Assembly (NCBI RefSeq): GCF_910586915.1
Contig: NZ_CAJULN010000004.1
Span: 66,134 to 130,133 of the forward strand
Source: an uncultured Bacteroides sp.
GTDB lineage: Bacteria; Bacteroidota; Bacteroidia; Bacteroidales; Bacteroidaceae
Direction: 5' to 3'
DNA: 64,000 nucleotides
A program made the position numbers and the translations under genes. Position 1 is the first letter of the stretch, and each line of letters opens with the position of its first letter. Positions 33,550-42,167 of this stretch are shown piece after piece. The notes under the pieces were generated by a model. That model saw only the letters and a program-made list of their open reading frames with translations, was not told the DNA's origin and made no database searches.

Positions 33550-35331
33550 ATGAAACAGAACATCAAAGAAAGAGTGAATGCGTTGCGCGCGATATTGCGT
33601 GGCGGCAACATCCAGGCATTTATCATCCCCAGCACCGACCCTCACCTGAGCGAATATGTGGCTCCGCACTGGATGTCGCGCGAATGGATTTCGGGCTTTA
33701 CCGGTTCGGCGGGAACCGTGGCGGTGACAATGGACGACGCCGGATTATGGACCGACTCGCGCTACTTCCTGCAAGCCGGCGAGGAACTGAAGGACACTGG
33801 CATCGCTTTATATAAGGAGGGGCTGCCGGACACTCCGGGCCTCACCGACTTCCTCTGCCGTAATTTGCAGCCGGGCGATTCTGTCGGCATCGACGGAAAA
33901 ATGTTTTCCGTGCAGCAGGTGGAGCAGATGAAGGAGGAGTTGGCTGCCCACCGGTTGCAGCTCGACATCTTCGGCGACCCGTTGGAACGCATTTGGGAAG
34001 ACCGGCCTTCCATCCCCGACGCTCCGGCTTTTGTCTACGACCTTTGCTATGCGGGAAAAACCTGCGCGGAGAAAATATCCGCCATCCGCGCCGAATTGAA
34101 AGGCAAGGGAGTAGACGCCTTATTCCTGTCGGCTCTGGACGAGATAGCATGGACACTCAATCTCAGAGGAAACGACGTACATTGCAATCCGGTCGTAGTC
34201 AGCTATTTGCTTATCACGCAGGAGGAGACGGTTTATTTCATCTCTCCGGAAAAGGTGACGCAGGAGGTTGCTTCTTATCTGAAAGAGCAGCAGATAGGCC
34301 TGCATGATTATGACAAGGTGGAGACTTTCTTGCAGGGCCTTTCCGGAAGGAGGATTCTTATCGACCCCCGAAAGACGAATTTCGCCGTTTACTCTGCCAT
34401 CCGTCCGGAATGCACGATTGTCCGGGGCGAATCGCCGGTGGCACTGCTGAAGGCCATCCGCAACGAGCAGGAAATCGCCGGTCTGCGGGCTGCCATGCAA
34501 CGCGACGGAGTGGCGCTTGTCAAATTCCTCCAATGGCTGGAAGGCGCGGTCGCGTCGGGCAAGGAGACGGAGTTGAGCATTGACCAAAAGTTGCATGAAT
34601 CCAGGGCTGCCCAACCTCTTTACATGGGCGAGAGTTTCGACACGATTGCGGGATACAAAGAGCATGGAGCCATCGTGCACTATTCGGCAACACCGGAAAG
34701 CGCTGCCGTGCTCCAGCCCAAAGGTTTCCTGCTTTTAGACTCCGGGGCACAGTATATGGACGGAACCACCGACATCACGCGTACCATCGCACTGGGCGAA
34801 CTCACCGAGGAAGAGAAAAGAGACTATACTCTCGTATTAAAGGGGCACATTGCGCTGGCAAGAGCCAAATTTCCTGCGGGTACCCGTGGCGTGCAGCTCG
34901 ACGTGCTGGCGCGTATGCCGCTCTGGAGCCACGGGATGAACTACCTGCATGGCACCGGACATGGGGTAGGCCATTTCCTCAGCGTGCACGAAGGGCCGCA
35001 AAGTATCCGCATGAACGAGAATCCGGTGGTGCTGCAACCGGGTATGGTGACTTCCAACGAACCGGGCGTCTACAAAGCCGGCAGCCACGGGATACGCATC
35101 GAAAACCTGACACTGGTTTGCAAAGCGTGCGAAGGTATGTTTGGCGATTACCTCGCGTTTGAAACCCTTACGCTGTGTCCTATCTGCACGAAGGGAATCA
35201 TCAGGAAGATGCTGGCCAATAAGGAAATCGAATGGCTGAACAGTTATCACCAGACGGTCTACGAACAACTGTCTCCGAATCTTAGCGAAGAAGAAAAAAA
35301 CTGGCTGCGAGAGGCTACTGCTTCCATTTAA
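33550..35331 (+). CDS. X-Pro aminopeptidase (M24B family, XPNPEP1-like)
   Basis: The 593-residue protein has the three-domain layout of large aminopeptidases P: two creatinase-type N-terminal domains (to about residue 310), an M24 pita-bread catalytic domain and a short C-terminal extension. Metal ligands are visible: Asp397 and Asp408 in LLLDSGAQYMDGTTDIT, the HGTGHGVGH box ending at His475, then Glu in SNEPGVY and Glu in GIRIENL. It removes an N-terminal residue before proline. There is no signal peptide, so it is cytoplasmic. A 23-bp palindromic array begins about ten bases past the stop. Confidence 0.93.
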   Translation: MKQNIKERVNALRAILRGGNIQAFIIPSTDPHLSEYVAPHWMSREWISGFTGSAGTVAVTMDDAGLWTDSRYFLQAGEELKDTGIALYKEGLPDTPGLTDFLCRNLQPGDSVGIDGKMFSVQQVEQMKEELAAHRLQLDIFGDPLERIWEDRPSIPDAPAFVYDLCYAGKTCAEKISAIRAELKGKGVDALFLSALDEIAWTLNLRGNDVHCNPVVVSYLLITQEETVYFISPEKVTQEVASYLKEQQIGLHDYDKVETFLQGLSGRRILIDPRKTNFAVYSAIRPECTIVRGESPVALLKAIRNEQEIAGLRAAMQRDGVALVKFLQWLEGAVASGKETELSIDQKLHESRAAQPLYMGESFDTIAGYKEHGAIVHYSATPESAAVLQPKGFLLLDSGAQYMDGTTDITRTIALGELTEEEKRDYTLVLKGHIALARAKFPAGTRGVQLDVLARMPLWSHGMNYLHGTGHGVGHFLSVHEGPQSIRMNENPVVLQPGMVTSNEPGVYKAGSHGIRIENLTLVCKACEGMFGDYLAFETLTLCPICTKGIIRKMLANKEIEWLNSYHQTVYEQLSPNLSEEEKNWLREATASI

Positions 35332-35344
35332 ACGAAACTTGTCT

Positions 35345-35428
35345 GAGACCCGGGTCTCAGCATCACCGACACCCGGGTGTCAGACTATCCGAGACCCGGG
35401 TCCCAGTGGCGCTGACACCCGGGTGTCA
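35345..35428. repeat. 23-bp periodic array with cccggg core (4 units)
   Basis: Four 14-16 base palindromes follow each other with the SmaI-type hexamer cccggg starting at 35349, 35372, 35395 and 35418, exactly 23 bases apart. They alternate between two forms: gagacccgggtctc (third with one change) and gacacccgggtgtc. The stretch lies between the aminopeptidase stop (35331) and the next start (35481). It is neither a CRISPR (no spacers) nor a simple terminator. Confidence 0.85.
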
Positions 35429-35480
35429 GCCAACATTCGGTCGCATCAATTAAAAATCTTTATCAGAAACAAATCATTTT

Positions 35481-35996
35481 ATGGCTTTAATCAAATCAGT
35501 ACGGGGATTTACGCCCGAAATCGGAGAGAATTGTTTCCTTGCCGACAACGCAACCCTCATCGGGGATGTGAAAATAGGAAACGACTGTAGCATTTGGTTC
35601 AACAGCGTATTGCGGGGCGACGTCAATTCCATACGAATAGGCAACGGGGTGAATATTCAGGACGGTAGTGTCCTGCATACGTTGTATCAGAAATCGGTCA
35701 TCGAAATCGGCAATCATGTGTCCGTAGGGCACAATGTCACCATCCACGGAGCAACGGTGAAAGATTATGCGCTTATCGGAATGGGAGCGACGGTTTTAGA
35801 CCACGCCATCGTGGGAGAAGGTGCGATTGTCGCCGCCGGCTCGCTGGTGCTGAGCAACACGGTGATTGAACCGGGAAGCATTTGGGGCGGCGTGCCTGCC
35901 AAATTCATCAAAAAGGTAGACCCCGAACAGGCGAAGGAGCTGAATCAGAAGATTGCGCACAATTATCTGATGTATGCCCAATGGTACAAGGAGTAA
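35481..35996 (+). CDS. Gamma-carbonic-anhydrase-like hexapeptide protein
   Basis: The 171-residue protein is a left-handed beta helix with hexapeptide repeats throughout (residues 15-145), such as IGNHVSVGHNVTIHG and AIVGEGAIVAAGSL. The three zinc/iron ligands of gamma-carbonic anhydrases are all present: His66, His84 and His89. Family members are YrdA/CaiE-like proteins, few of which have proven activity, so hydration of CO2 is possible but not shown. The protein is cytoplasmic. It follows the 23-bp array and ends near a terminator hairpin. Confidence 0.9.
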   Translation: MALIKSVRGFTPEIGENCFLADNATLIGDVKIGNDCSIWFNSVLRGDVNSIRIGNGVNIQDGSVLHTLYQKSVIEIGNHVSVGHNVTIHGATVKDYALIGMGATVLDHAIVGEGAIVAAGSLVLSNTVIEPGSIWGGVPAKFIKKVDPEQAKELNQKIAHNYLMYAQWYKE

Positions 35997-36002
35997 TAAG
36001 AG

Positions 36003-36041
36003 ACTCCGCTACGGCAGGGGCTTGCCTGTACGTAGCGGAGT
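36003..36041 (+). terminator. Terminator after the gamma-CA-like gene
   Basis: A perfect 11-base inverted repeat (actccgctacg / cgtagcggagt), with a second pairing inside the loop (gcagg / cctg), begins seven bases after the gene's stop. The following plus-strand T run is short (TTT). It also overlaps the 3' end of the convergent gene on the minus strand, so it may serve both. Confidence 0.65.
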
Positions 36042-37922
36042 TTCAATAGATTTCAAGATTCTATTCCTCTTTCTATATTTATCCAACCGATTCAAGTCAA
36101 AGGCTCTGAAACGTTCATTGGATATACTATTTCTCAAATAGACAATTCCATCCGCACAAGTATATAAATTGGTACATTCATAATTTCCGTTCCACCGGGG
36201 CGAATTTCCTAAGCTACGAATGCAATAAACGGAGTTACCTAATAAACGGGCAGGTACATAGACGTTATCCAAGCCTGCTTTCATCCATATGGATTCCAAC
36301 AAGTGTGCAGGCGGTTCTTCCAATTTGCAGGCCGAAAGAGTGTCGGCGTAATAGCGTGTCAGAATCTCTCCACTACCTACCGTGAAGGCAACAACCGCAT
36401 AATCGGCCTGATATTTCGCTACCAAACGGCTTCCCATAGAACGCAGATAAGGGAAACTGCCTGTCAGCTTTTCCTTCTTCTGCGTATGTTTATAATGAGC
36501 ATAAATGATAGCCTTTTCGCCTTCTTTGAGTCTTTTGTCGATAAATGTCCGCGCATTGTCATATAGATAAAAATCCCTGTTCAACATTGCATAAAAAGCC
36601 TCTTCCTCAGTCACGCTATCATGGCTCATACGAATGATGCCATCAAGTGTCTCTTCCAACAGACCGTATTCGTCGTCTCCCATCAACAGCACCAATCTCT
36701 CCTTATGCTGCCTTATTCCCTCGCGCACATCCTCAAAGTATAGCCGGTCAATCCCTTGCAGCAACGGATAGAAAATAGCCTTATCCGCTTCACTGTAAAA
36801 TTCATACAGGTAATCGAACAACGCATTGGAGGTATAATTATAGCTACCCTCCATCCCAAGAATCCGGACTTTCGCAGGAGAAGCAGCATTGTATTGCCTC
36901 AGCCAGACAAGAAAAGATTCCAATTCGTGTATATCAAACAGGTGTCCGGCAACATCTTGCATAATCTCACGGATAGCCGATTCGCGCGTGTGCCCGCCAA
37001 CATACAGATTCATTTTCAGACAAAGCCCCATTTCTGCCTCCAACAGCACCAAACGGCAATTATCGTAGCGAATGCTGTTTTTTATCACCTGAAACACACG
37101 CCGGTTAACCGTCGTACTGCCGTGTACGGTTTCGCCCAACGCAATTATCCTTTTATCCTGAAGCCCCATCTTTCGCAAGAAACTTTCATCCGGCCGGTCG
37201 AATATATTTTCATACGACACATCCGGCAGACTGTACGCTTGCGGTACGCGAAAAGGATATTTATGGAGAACCGGTGTAATATCCTGCCCTCCCACACGGA
37301 TGCTCATCCTGTCCAAATAAACTTTAGAAGGCAGAAAATCCAATAAGGTCTTCATCTTGCTGCATCCTACAATCCCCACTATAAGATGCCGCACATCTTT
37401 CAAGGGCAACGAGCACCGGACGGTTTGCCACCCCGTTCCGCCGGGCACCACCATAGAATCCGTCCTTAGGAAATTTTGCTGCAAATCCATTCCCATCACC
37501 TGCAAACAGACCTTACTCATACCCATCAGCCGAAGGTGTAAATCTACAGTAACCGTATCCCTGTCATATCCGGCGGGTAGTTGAAATGCCTGATGCAAAT
37601 TCAACATAACCGGATGGTTCGCGCGTCTCAACGAAAAAATGGAATTCTGATTAACTCTTTCCGGAAGTATCACAAGCGGATGTTTGCCATGCATCAATTC
37701 CGTCGAATCGAATTGCATCACCGGAATGTAAGTGGTACGCCACTGAAAATCCGAAGAGTCTGCCGAATGAAAATCCAAATTGAATCTGTCCTGCTGACCA
37801 TACATATGGAGCGGACAAATACAAACAAGAAAAAACAGTTTTATCGACAGGTCAAACCGCCTACTCGCTCCAGCCCGCCCCAACAGGCAGCTTTGTGGAT
37901 AAAAAGACTTAATATATCTCAT
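36009..37922 (-). CDS. Erythromycin-esterase-like exported protein 1
   Basis: The 637-residue product has an N-terminal hydrophobic segment (LSIKLFFLVCICPLHMYG) that looks like a signal peptide with a long basic n-region, a beta-rich N-terminal half (to about 230), then an erythromycin-esterase-type domain: IIALGETVHGSTTVNRRVFQ (GExxHG), RLVLLEAEMGLCLKMNLYV, VRILGMEGSYNYTSN and EKAIIYAHYKHTQ. The GE..HG and LLE motifs match the catalytic His/Glu of the Ere fold. I use the ATG at 37922; a TTG seven codons earlier is the only longer start. It overlaps the upstream paralogue by 14 bases. Substrate unknown; macrolide hydrolysis is not implied. Confidence 0.75.
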   Translation of the reverse strand: MRYIKSFYPQSCLLGRAGASRRFDLSIKLFFLVCICPLHMYGQQDRFNLDFHSADSSDFQWRTTYIPVMQFDSTELMHGKHPLVILPERVNQNSIFSLRRANHPVMLNLHQAFQLPAGYDRDTVTVDLHLRLMGMSKVCLQVMGMDLQQNFLRTDSMVVPGGTGWQTVRCSLPLKDVRHLIVGIVGCSKMKTLLDFLPSKVYLDRMSIRVGGQDITPVLHKYPFRVPQAYSLPDVSYENIFDRPDESFLRKMGLQDKRIIALGETVHGSTTVNRRVFQVIKNSIRYDNCRLVLLEAEMGLCLKMNLYVGGHTRESAIREIMQDVAGHLFDIHELESFLVWLRQYNAASPAKVRILGMEGSYNYTSNALFDYLYEFYSEADKAIFYPLLQGIDRLYFEDVREGIRQHKERLVLLMGDDEYGLLEETLDGIIRMSHDSVTEEEAFYAMLNRDFYLYDNARTFIDKRLKEGEKAIIYAHYKHTQKKEKLTGSFPYLRSMGSRLVAKYQADYAVVAFTVGSGEILTRYYADTLSACKLEEPPAHLLESIWMKAGLDNVYVPARLLGNSVYCIRSLGNSPRWNGNYECTNLYTCADGIVYLRNSISNERFRAFDLNRLDKYRKRNRILKSIETPLRTGKPLP

Positions 37923-39783
37923 ACAATGCACGTTGACGTTCAAACCGTTCTACTGATTTTTTAAATTTATCTACCCAGGAAACTGCTTCGTGAATAAGAT
38001 GCATAGCCTCGCTATTCTCCACATAAACGGCCCCATCCATAGAAAGATAGGGATGGAATATAGTATGCAGTTGAGTGGCATTGCCCTTCATCCTCGCATA
38101 CAAGGGTCTACGAGGAAACAACGAAACGGAAGCATAAAAGAAAGGAGAGTTGAAACGATGCAACAGGCTTTCCAGATGGTTACCATCAACCGGTTGTAAC
38201 GGTATTTTAGAAAAAAACGGCAATCTACCTGTCTCCATCTTAGCATAGTGCAGTTCTTGCAAACCACACGTTGCTTCTCCTTCGTAAGCAAACAGACCCA
38301 CAGCACCATATTCGTCGCCATATTCTTTTTTCAGAAAAGAGCCACAGGAAAGAGGCGGATATACATCAAGGGTATGGGTTTTATCAAAACAAATATGTCC
38401 CAAATGAGCATACAAGGTAACCGTCTCGGAGGATTCGCAAAAGAGTTCTATCATGTATCTGACGCTTTCGAACATGAGAGAATCACGCAGAGGATATACT
38501 TCTTCCTCATCATTGACAGTGGCAGTTGTCGCCAACCACTTCCTCCACCAGAAATCAATCAATTTCATCTCTGACGGAATAGAGTTCTTTTGAAAGGCCG
38601 TATCGTTCTCCACCAACGAAAAACCATTTTCCATAGCCTGCCGACAATTTTTCAGATGCAAAGCCAAAAATGCTTTTGCAGCATCGCTCAACTCATCTTT
38701 GTTCAGGGAATAAAAATAGTTGTATATATTCGACGGATACGAGAACACACTTGTACTTGGAGCATCCATACCCAAAACAGAAACCTTGCGTTGCGCATAA
38801 CGATTATACTCCCGCACCCACTCGAAGAAATCAAGAATTTTAGCTGAACACAAAATCAAATCCAGACTGTTGGCTATCGTGTCCAATTCAAACCGTGTAT
38901 CGCCTTGCACATAACGATTCACATTCAGCATGACTTCAAACGGAATTTCCAACAATACAAGTTTGCAATTATTATATAAGATGCGGCTTTTTATAATTTG
39001 AATAGCCGTTTCGGATAAAGTTTCACTGCCGTGAATCGATTCGCCTATCGCCAGAATTTTAGGAGCAGTCATCCCCGTGGCCCGTTGGTAGGAAGTTAAA
39101 TCCCCCCAGCTTAGTTTTGCCACGCAATTCGTATCGGGTACAAATGCTTCACAAACATTGGGGGCTTGATATTCAGTCAGATTTCTGCCATCTGCCAATA
39201 GTTGTATTTGGCCGAGGCCAAGCATCCGGTCTGCATTCTCGCCATTGCTTTCCACGTATAATTGTAATCGCATATAAGATACATTCTTCACAGATATGCG
39301 CGTGGCAAATGTATCCCAATTGGAAGTTTCCGCTATTTGCAATGTATCTGATGAAACAATTTCCCCATCCGTACTGAAGCCTGAAAGGAGAAAATACATC
39401 GTAGAAAAACCTGCATTTTTACCGTAGAAAACGACTTCTGCTTCTTCCATATCATTAATGGCCGGCATAAGAAAACCGGAAATAATATTGAGGGCTATCT
39501 TCTGCGCGGTTGGCGAAAATGTAAAAACCGTGGCCTTGTGTCCATTCTCCAATACTTCACTTGCTATTTTTTCACTAAGTTTCGCTATTGGTTTAGCGGC
39601 AATCCGCCAGCCAACAAGTTTGTTATCAGCTTTATTAATAGTAAAATTCAGTATATCTTCCAACTTGTCTGGTTGCCGTTGAGCAAACAAGGCAAGGGGA
39701 ATGAAGTTTAATATGAAGAAAATAAACCCCATCAAAATATTGGTTATGACAGCCACCCACGTAACTCCGGCAAAATTCATCAT
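37909..39783 (-). CDS. Erythromycin-esterase-like exported protein 2
   Basis: This 624-residue paralogue of the next gene has the same layout: a signal peptide (MGFIFFILNFIPLALFAQ), a beta-rich N-terminal half, then the esterase-like domain with ILAIGESIHGSETLSETAIQ, KLVLLEIPFEVMLNVNRYV, VSVLGMDAPSTSVFSY and VTLYAHLGHICFDKTH. The two genes are likely an old tandem duplication, since they share motifs and order but differ widely elsewhere. The start is uncertain: ATG at 39783 is used, but the ATG at 39732 gives the cleaner signal peptide. It lies 20 bases after the TPR gene and is probably cotranscribed. Confidence 0.72.
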   Translation of the reverse strand: MMNFAGVTWVAVITNILMGFIFFILNFIPLALFAQRQPDKLEDILNFTINKADNKLVGWRIAAKPIAKLSEKIASEVLENGHKATVFTFSPTAQKIALNIISGFLMPAINDMEEAEVVFYGKNAGFSTMYFLLSGFSTDGEIVSSDTLQIAETSNWDTFATRISVKNVSYMRLQLYVESNGENADRMLGLGQIQLLADGRNLTEYQAPNVCEAFVPDTNCVAKLSWGDLTSYQRATGMTAPKILAIGESIHGSETLSETAIQIIKSRILYNNCKLVLLEIPFEVMLNVNRYVQGDTRFELDTIANSLDLILCSAKILDFFEWVREYNRYAQRKVSVLGMDAPSTSVFSYPSNIYNYFYSLNKDELSDAAKAFLALHLKNCRQAMENGFSLVENDTAFQKNSIPSEMKLIDFWWRKWLATTATVNDEEEVYPLRDSLMFESVRYMIELFCESSETVTLYAHLGHICFDKTHTLDVYPPLSCGSFLKKEYGDEYGAVGLFAYEGEATCGLQELHYAKMETGRLPFFSKIPLQPVDGNHLESLLHRFNSPFFYASVSLFPRRPLYARMKGNATQLHTIFHPYLSMDGAVYVENSEAMHLIHEAVSWVDKFKKSVERFERQRALYEIY

Positions 39784-39802
39784 CACGCACACCTATTAGT
39801 AT

Positions 39803-40405
39803 TTACTTATCCCGAGTGACAACCGAAGTCCCTAACAGCCCTTGCCGCATCTGCTTAAATCCTACCGTCCTGACAAATTCCAAAACGTCCTTCCTTTCGT
39901 CGGCAGTAAATGAGGCAGGTATCAGTTCTTCCATTTCCTGCTCAGACATTTCTTTACCATCGCAAAGGTACTTCACCATGAGGTAGTTAATGCACACATT
40001 CGGATGGGGAGTCTTTTTCAACTCTTCGCCAAAAAGCATGAACGATTTCTGATAAGCAATGTGTGCAGCTTCCACATCGTCATTCTTCTCCAGATAAACG
40101 CCTTTCAGCGTATAATAATATGAATTTTCCAATGCATATTTCTCAGCAGACAGACAGGTTTGCAATGCTTCCGGAAATCGTTTCAACCTGTCTAAACATT
40201 GTGCTTTGTGCATATATGCCAAGACATAAGAACTGTCGATAGCAATCGCTTCATCCAACAACAAAACCGCTTGTTCCAATGAATCCGGACGGAACATTAA
40301 CTTCACTGCCTGATTATTCTTCTCAATGGCAGCAGGTACATACTCTTGTGCAAAAACGATGGAAGAGTAAATTAAGAACAAAACACCTGATACAAACTTT
40401 TTCAT
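39803..40405 (-). CDS. Exported TPR-repeat protein
   Basis: The 200-residue protein has a signal peptide (MKKFVSGVLFLIYSSIVFAQ) and at least two to three tetratricopeptide-like repeats (AVLLLDEAIAIDSSYVLAYM, then ALQTCLSAEKYALENSYYYT, then DVEAAHIAYQKSFMLFGEEL). Such repeats mediate protein contacts, here in the periplasm. It lies in the same run as the two esterase-like genes. No enzymatic motif is seen. Confidence 0.75.
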   Translation of the reverse strand: MKKFVSGVLFLIYSSIVFAQEYVPAAIEKNNQAVKLMFRPDSLEQAVLLLDEAIAIDSSYVLAYMHKAQCLDRLKRFPEALQTCLSAEKYALENSYYYTLKGVYLEKNDDVEAAHIAYQKSFMLFGEELKKTPHPNVCINYLMVKYLCDGKEMSEQEMEELIPASFTADERKDVLEFVRTVGFKQMRQGLLGTSVVTRDK

Positions 40406-40452
40406 AATACTTAAATTAAAGAGTTATTTATTAAAATCGCATACATAATAAT

Positions 40453-41055
40453 TTAAGGCAAAGGACTGAAAGCCTTTCCGGAAGATACCGAAAAAGCAAT
40501 TTCCATATCTTTCACAATCATCGGATATTTCTTTCCCATCTTTTCGCACAATTCAGCATACAAATTTGTCTCCTCTATGGTTGAATGCAGACTGTGAAAG
40601 AAAAAATACCAGAAAGAAAAGACATCCCCCTGCCATATCATCGACAAGCGTTGAAACATCACTTCCGGCTTTTTGTGCATTACCTGCCTGACAACCATCT
40701 GTAAGTAATTCGGTGCATCGGCTTCCCATCTGCCACCAATACAAAGTCTTATCAGTTTATCACAATAGATGGAATCCGGCAAAAGAGTAACCAATCGTCC
40801 CAATCCGTTCACAATATGGTCATGCGCCGATTTATACATTGTCAAATCTTCCTGCGGACAAAAATCATAGGTCTGCAAAAAAGATTTCCAAGTATCGGGG
40901 AAAGCCGTAAAAAACTTTTTTTGAACCTCTACCGACATCGGTTCTTCTACCAGTTTTCGATATGAAGCATTTAAGCCCAATGTATCAACACGACTTTGAG
41001 CAACCAATATTGTAAATGAAAATAGCGATAATAAAAACAAACGTGTTCTTAGCAT
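40453..41055 (-). CDS. Exported protein of unknown function
   Basis: I do not recognise this 200-residue protein. It has a signal peptide (MLRTRLFLLSLFSFTILVAQ, cleaved near residue 20) and a mostly helical body with conserved-looking CPQEDL and RLCIGGRWEADAPNYLQMV segments. It may be periplasmic. It lies between the TPR gene (47 bases) and the WG-repeat pseudogene (48 bases), all on the minus strand, suggesting one transcription unit. Confidence 0.7.
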   Translation of the reverse strand: MLRTRLFLLSLFSFTILVAQSRVDTLGLNASYRKLVEEPMSVEVQKKFFTAFPDTWKSFLQTYDFCPQEDLTMYKSAHDHIVNGLGRLVTLLPDSIYCDKLIRLCIGGRWEADAPNYLQMVVRQVMHKKPEVMFQRLSMIWQGDVFSFWYFFFHSLHSTIEETNLYAELCEKMGKKYPMIVKDMEIAFSVSSGKAFSPLP

Positions 41056-41103
41056 AACAATTACCCATAAATATTAATAATCATACCATCAGTTCCTTCA
41101 TAA

Positions 41104-41869
41104 CTATTGAGCGACAACTTTCCCTCTCCTATCCATCAATATAGGAACTCCTTGCTTATATGCACGGATAATATTATCGGATACACGGGTTATTGAATCA
41201 TACTCCAAAGGGATGACAACCTTTCCGTTTTTATCAATCATACCCATCCGGTGCTGTTTTTCTACGCAAGCATAGCCCCTATAATAATCCAATTTATCAT
41301 ATTGAGGAGAAACTAACAGTTTAATCAATCCCCACATACCATCTTTCTTTATCATCCAACGACTGCGGTCTTGTTCATCAAAGTTAATTATCTCTTCATA
41401 TTCCACAGGAAGAACAACCTTGCCCCTTGTATTTATCAGCCCATACTTTCCGCCTTCATTCCAACCCATTCCACCAAACTTTTCGATACCATTATTCACA
41501 CGAGCCAATCCCTTAAATCCCAAAGCACTTTCGTAAAATTCGCCAAAACTCCAGCATTTATCATAAGGAGCTTCAATCACCACTTCCCCTTTACGATTGA
41601 TATAACGCCATTTTTTATCATATCCTCTCACTAAAGCAAGCCCGCAACTGAATTCATGTGCTTCCATAAACTCATCTTTCCGACCAGATACATCAGGGTC
41701 GGGAATGCGTTGCTGACCAAAGCGGTCAACAAATACGAAATTATGACTACTCGGTGAGGGATTTGGCTTTCACATAAAGCATCTCATCTTCATGAACACG
41801 GTAATTTTTACTCGACTGACAGGAAACTATCAGTAAAAAAACTGTTGACAATACTAAAAATGTTCTCAT
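41104..41869 (-). pseudogene. WG-repeat lipoprotein, frameshifted
   Basis: Two pieces belong to one gene. The 5' piece (41747-41869, 40 codons) has a lipoprotein signal MRTFLVLSTVFLLIVSCQSS and stops at a TAG. The 3' piece, in the next frame, starts HNFVFVDRFGQQR and continues into WG (KWG) repeats such as KYGLINTRGKVVLPVEYEEI and GMIDKNGKVVIPLEYDSI, ending at 41104. Removing one G at the junction (GAG-TAG-T to GAG-TAT) restores a continuous frame. One repeat also looks shortened (WGLIKLLVSPQYD lacks about four residues). It could be a true inactivation, phase-type slippage or a sequencing error. Confidence 0.8.
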
Positions 41870-42167
41870 ACTATTATATTTAATGTGACATTAAAAACAT
41901 TCAGAATCTTACCCTTACTCTGCGAAAACTCCTATGTCCCAATTTATCATATTTCATTGTATTATAAGGGCTTTGTATATAAATATGCATAAGAAGGTTC
42001 TAACCCCACATCAAACACAGTGTTATTATACACTTTTAACATTTCACATAAAGAAACCGGATGGTTTCAGCACGAAGCATAAAAAGAATGGCTGAAAGCG
42101 TTCTTTTACAAACACTTTCAGCCATTCTTTTTAACTTGAGCCTAAACCTTAAATCAATAAAAGGAAA
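41870..42167. other. Intergenic region upstream of the WG-repeat gene
   Basis: About 300 bases without a supported gene. It should hold the promoter of the WG-repeat/esterase-like run, but no clear -33/-7 pair stands out. The only clear element is the terminator hairpin at 42081-42132. Confidence 0.6.
42081..42132 (-). terminator. waaA terminator
   Basis: An 18-base perfect inverted repeat (aaaaagaatggctgaaag / ctttcagccattcttttt) around a 16-base loop lies 36 bases past the waaA stop and ends in a T run on the minus strand. Being symmetrical, it could also stop transcription from the other side. Confidence 0.82.

Noticed and set aside
35345..35428. CRISPR array
   Set aside because: Units are 23 bp with no unique spacers of constant length and no cas genes; each unit is itself a palindrome.
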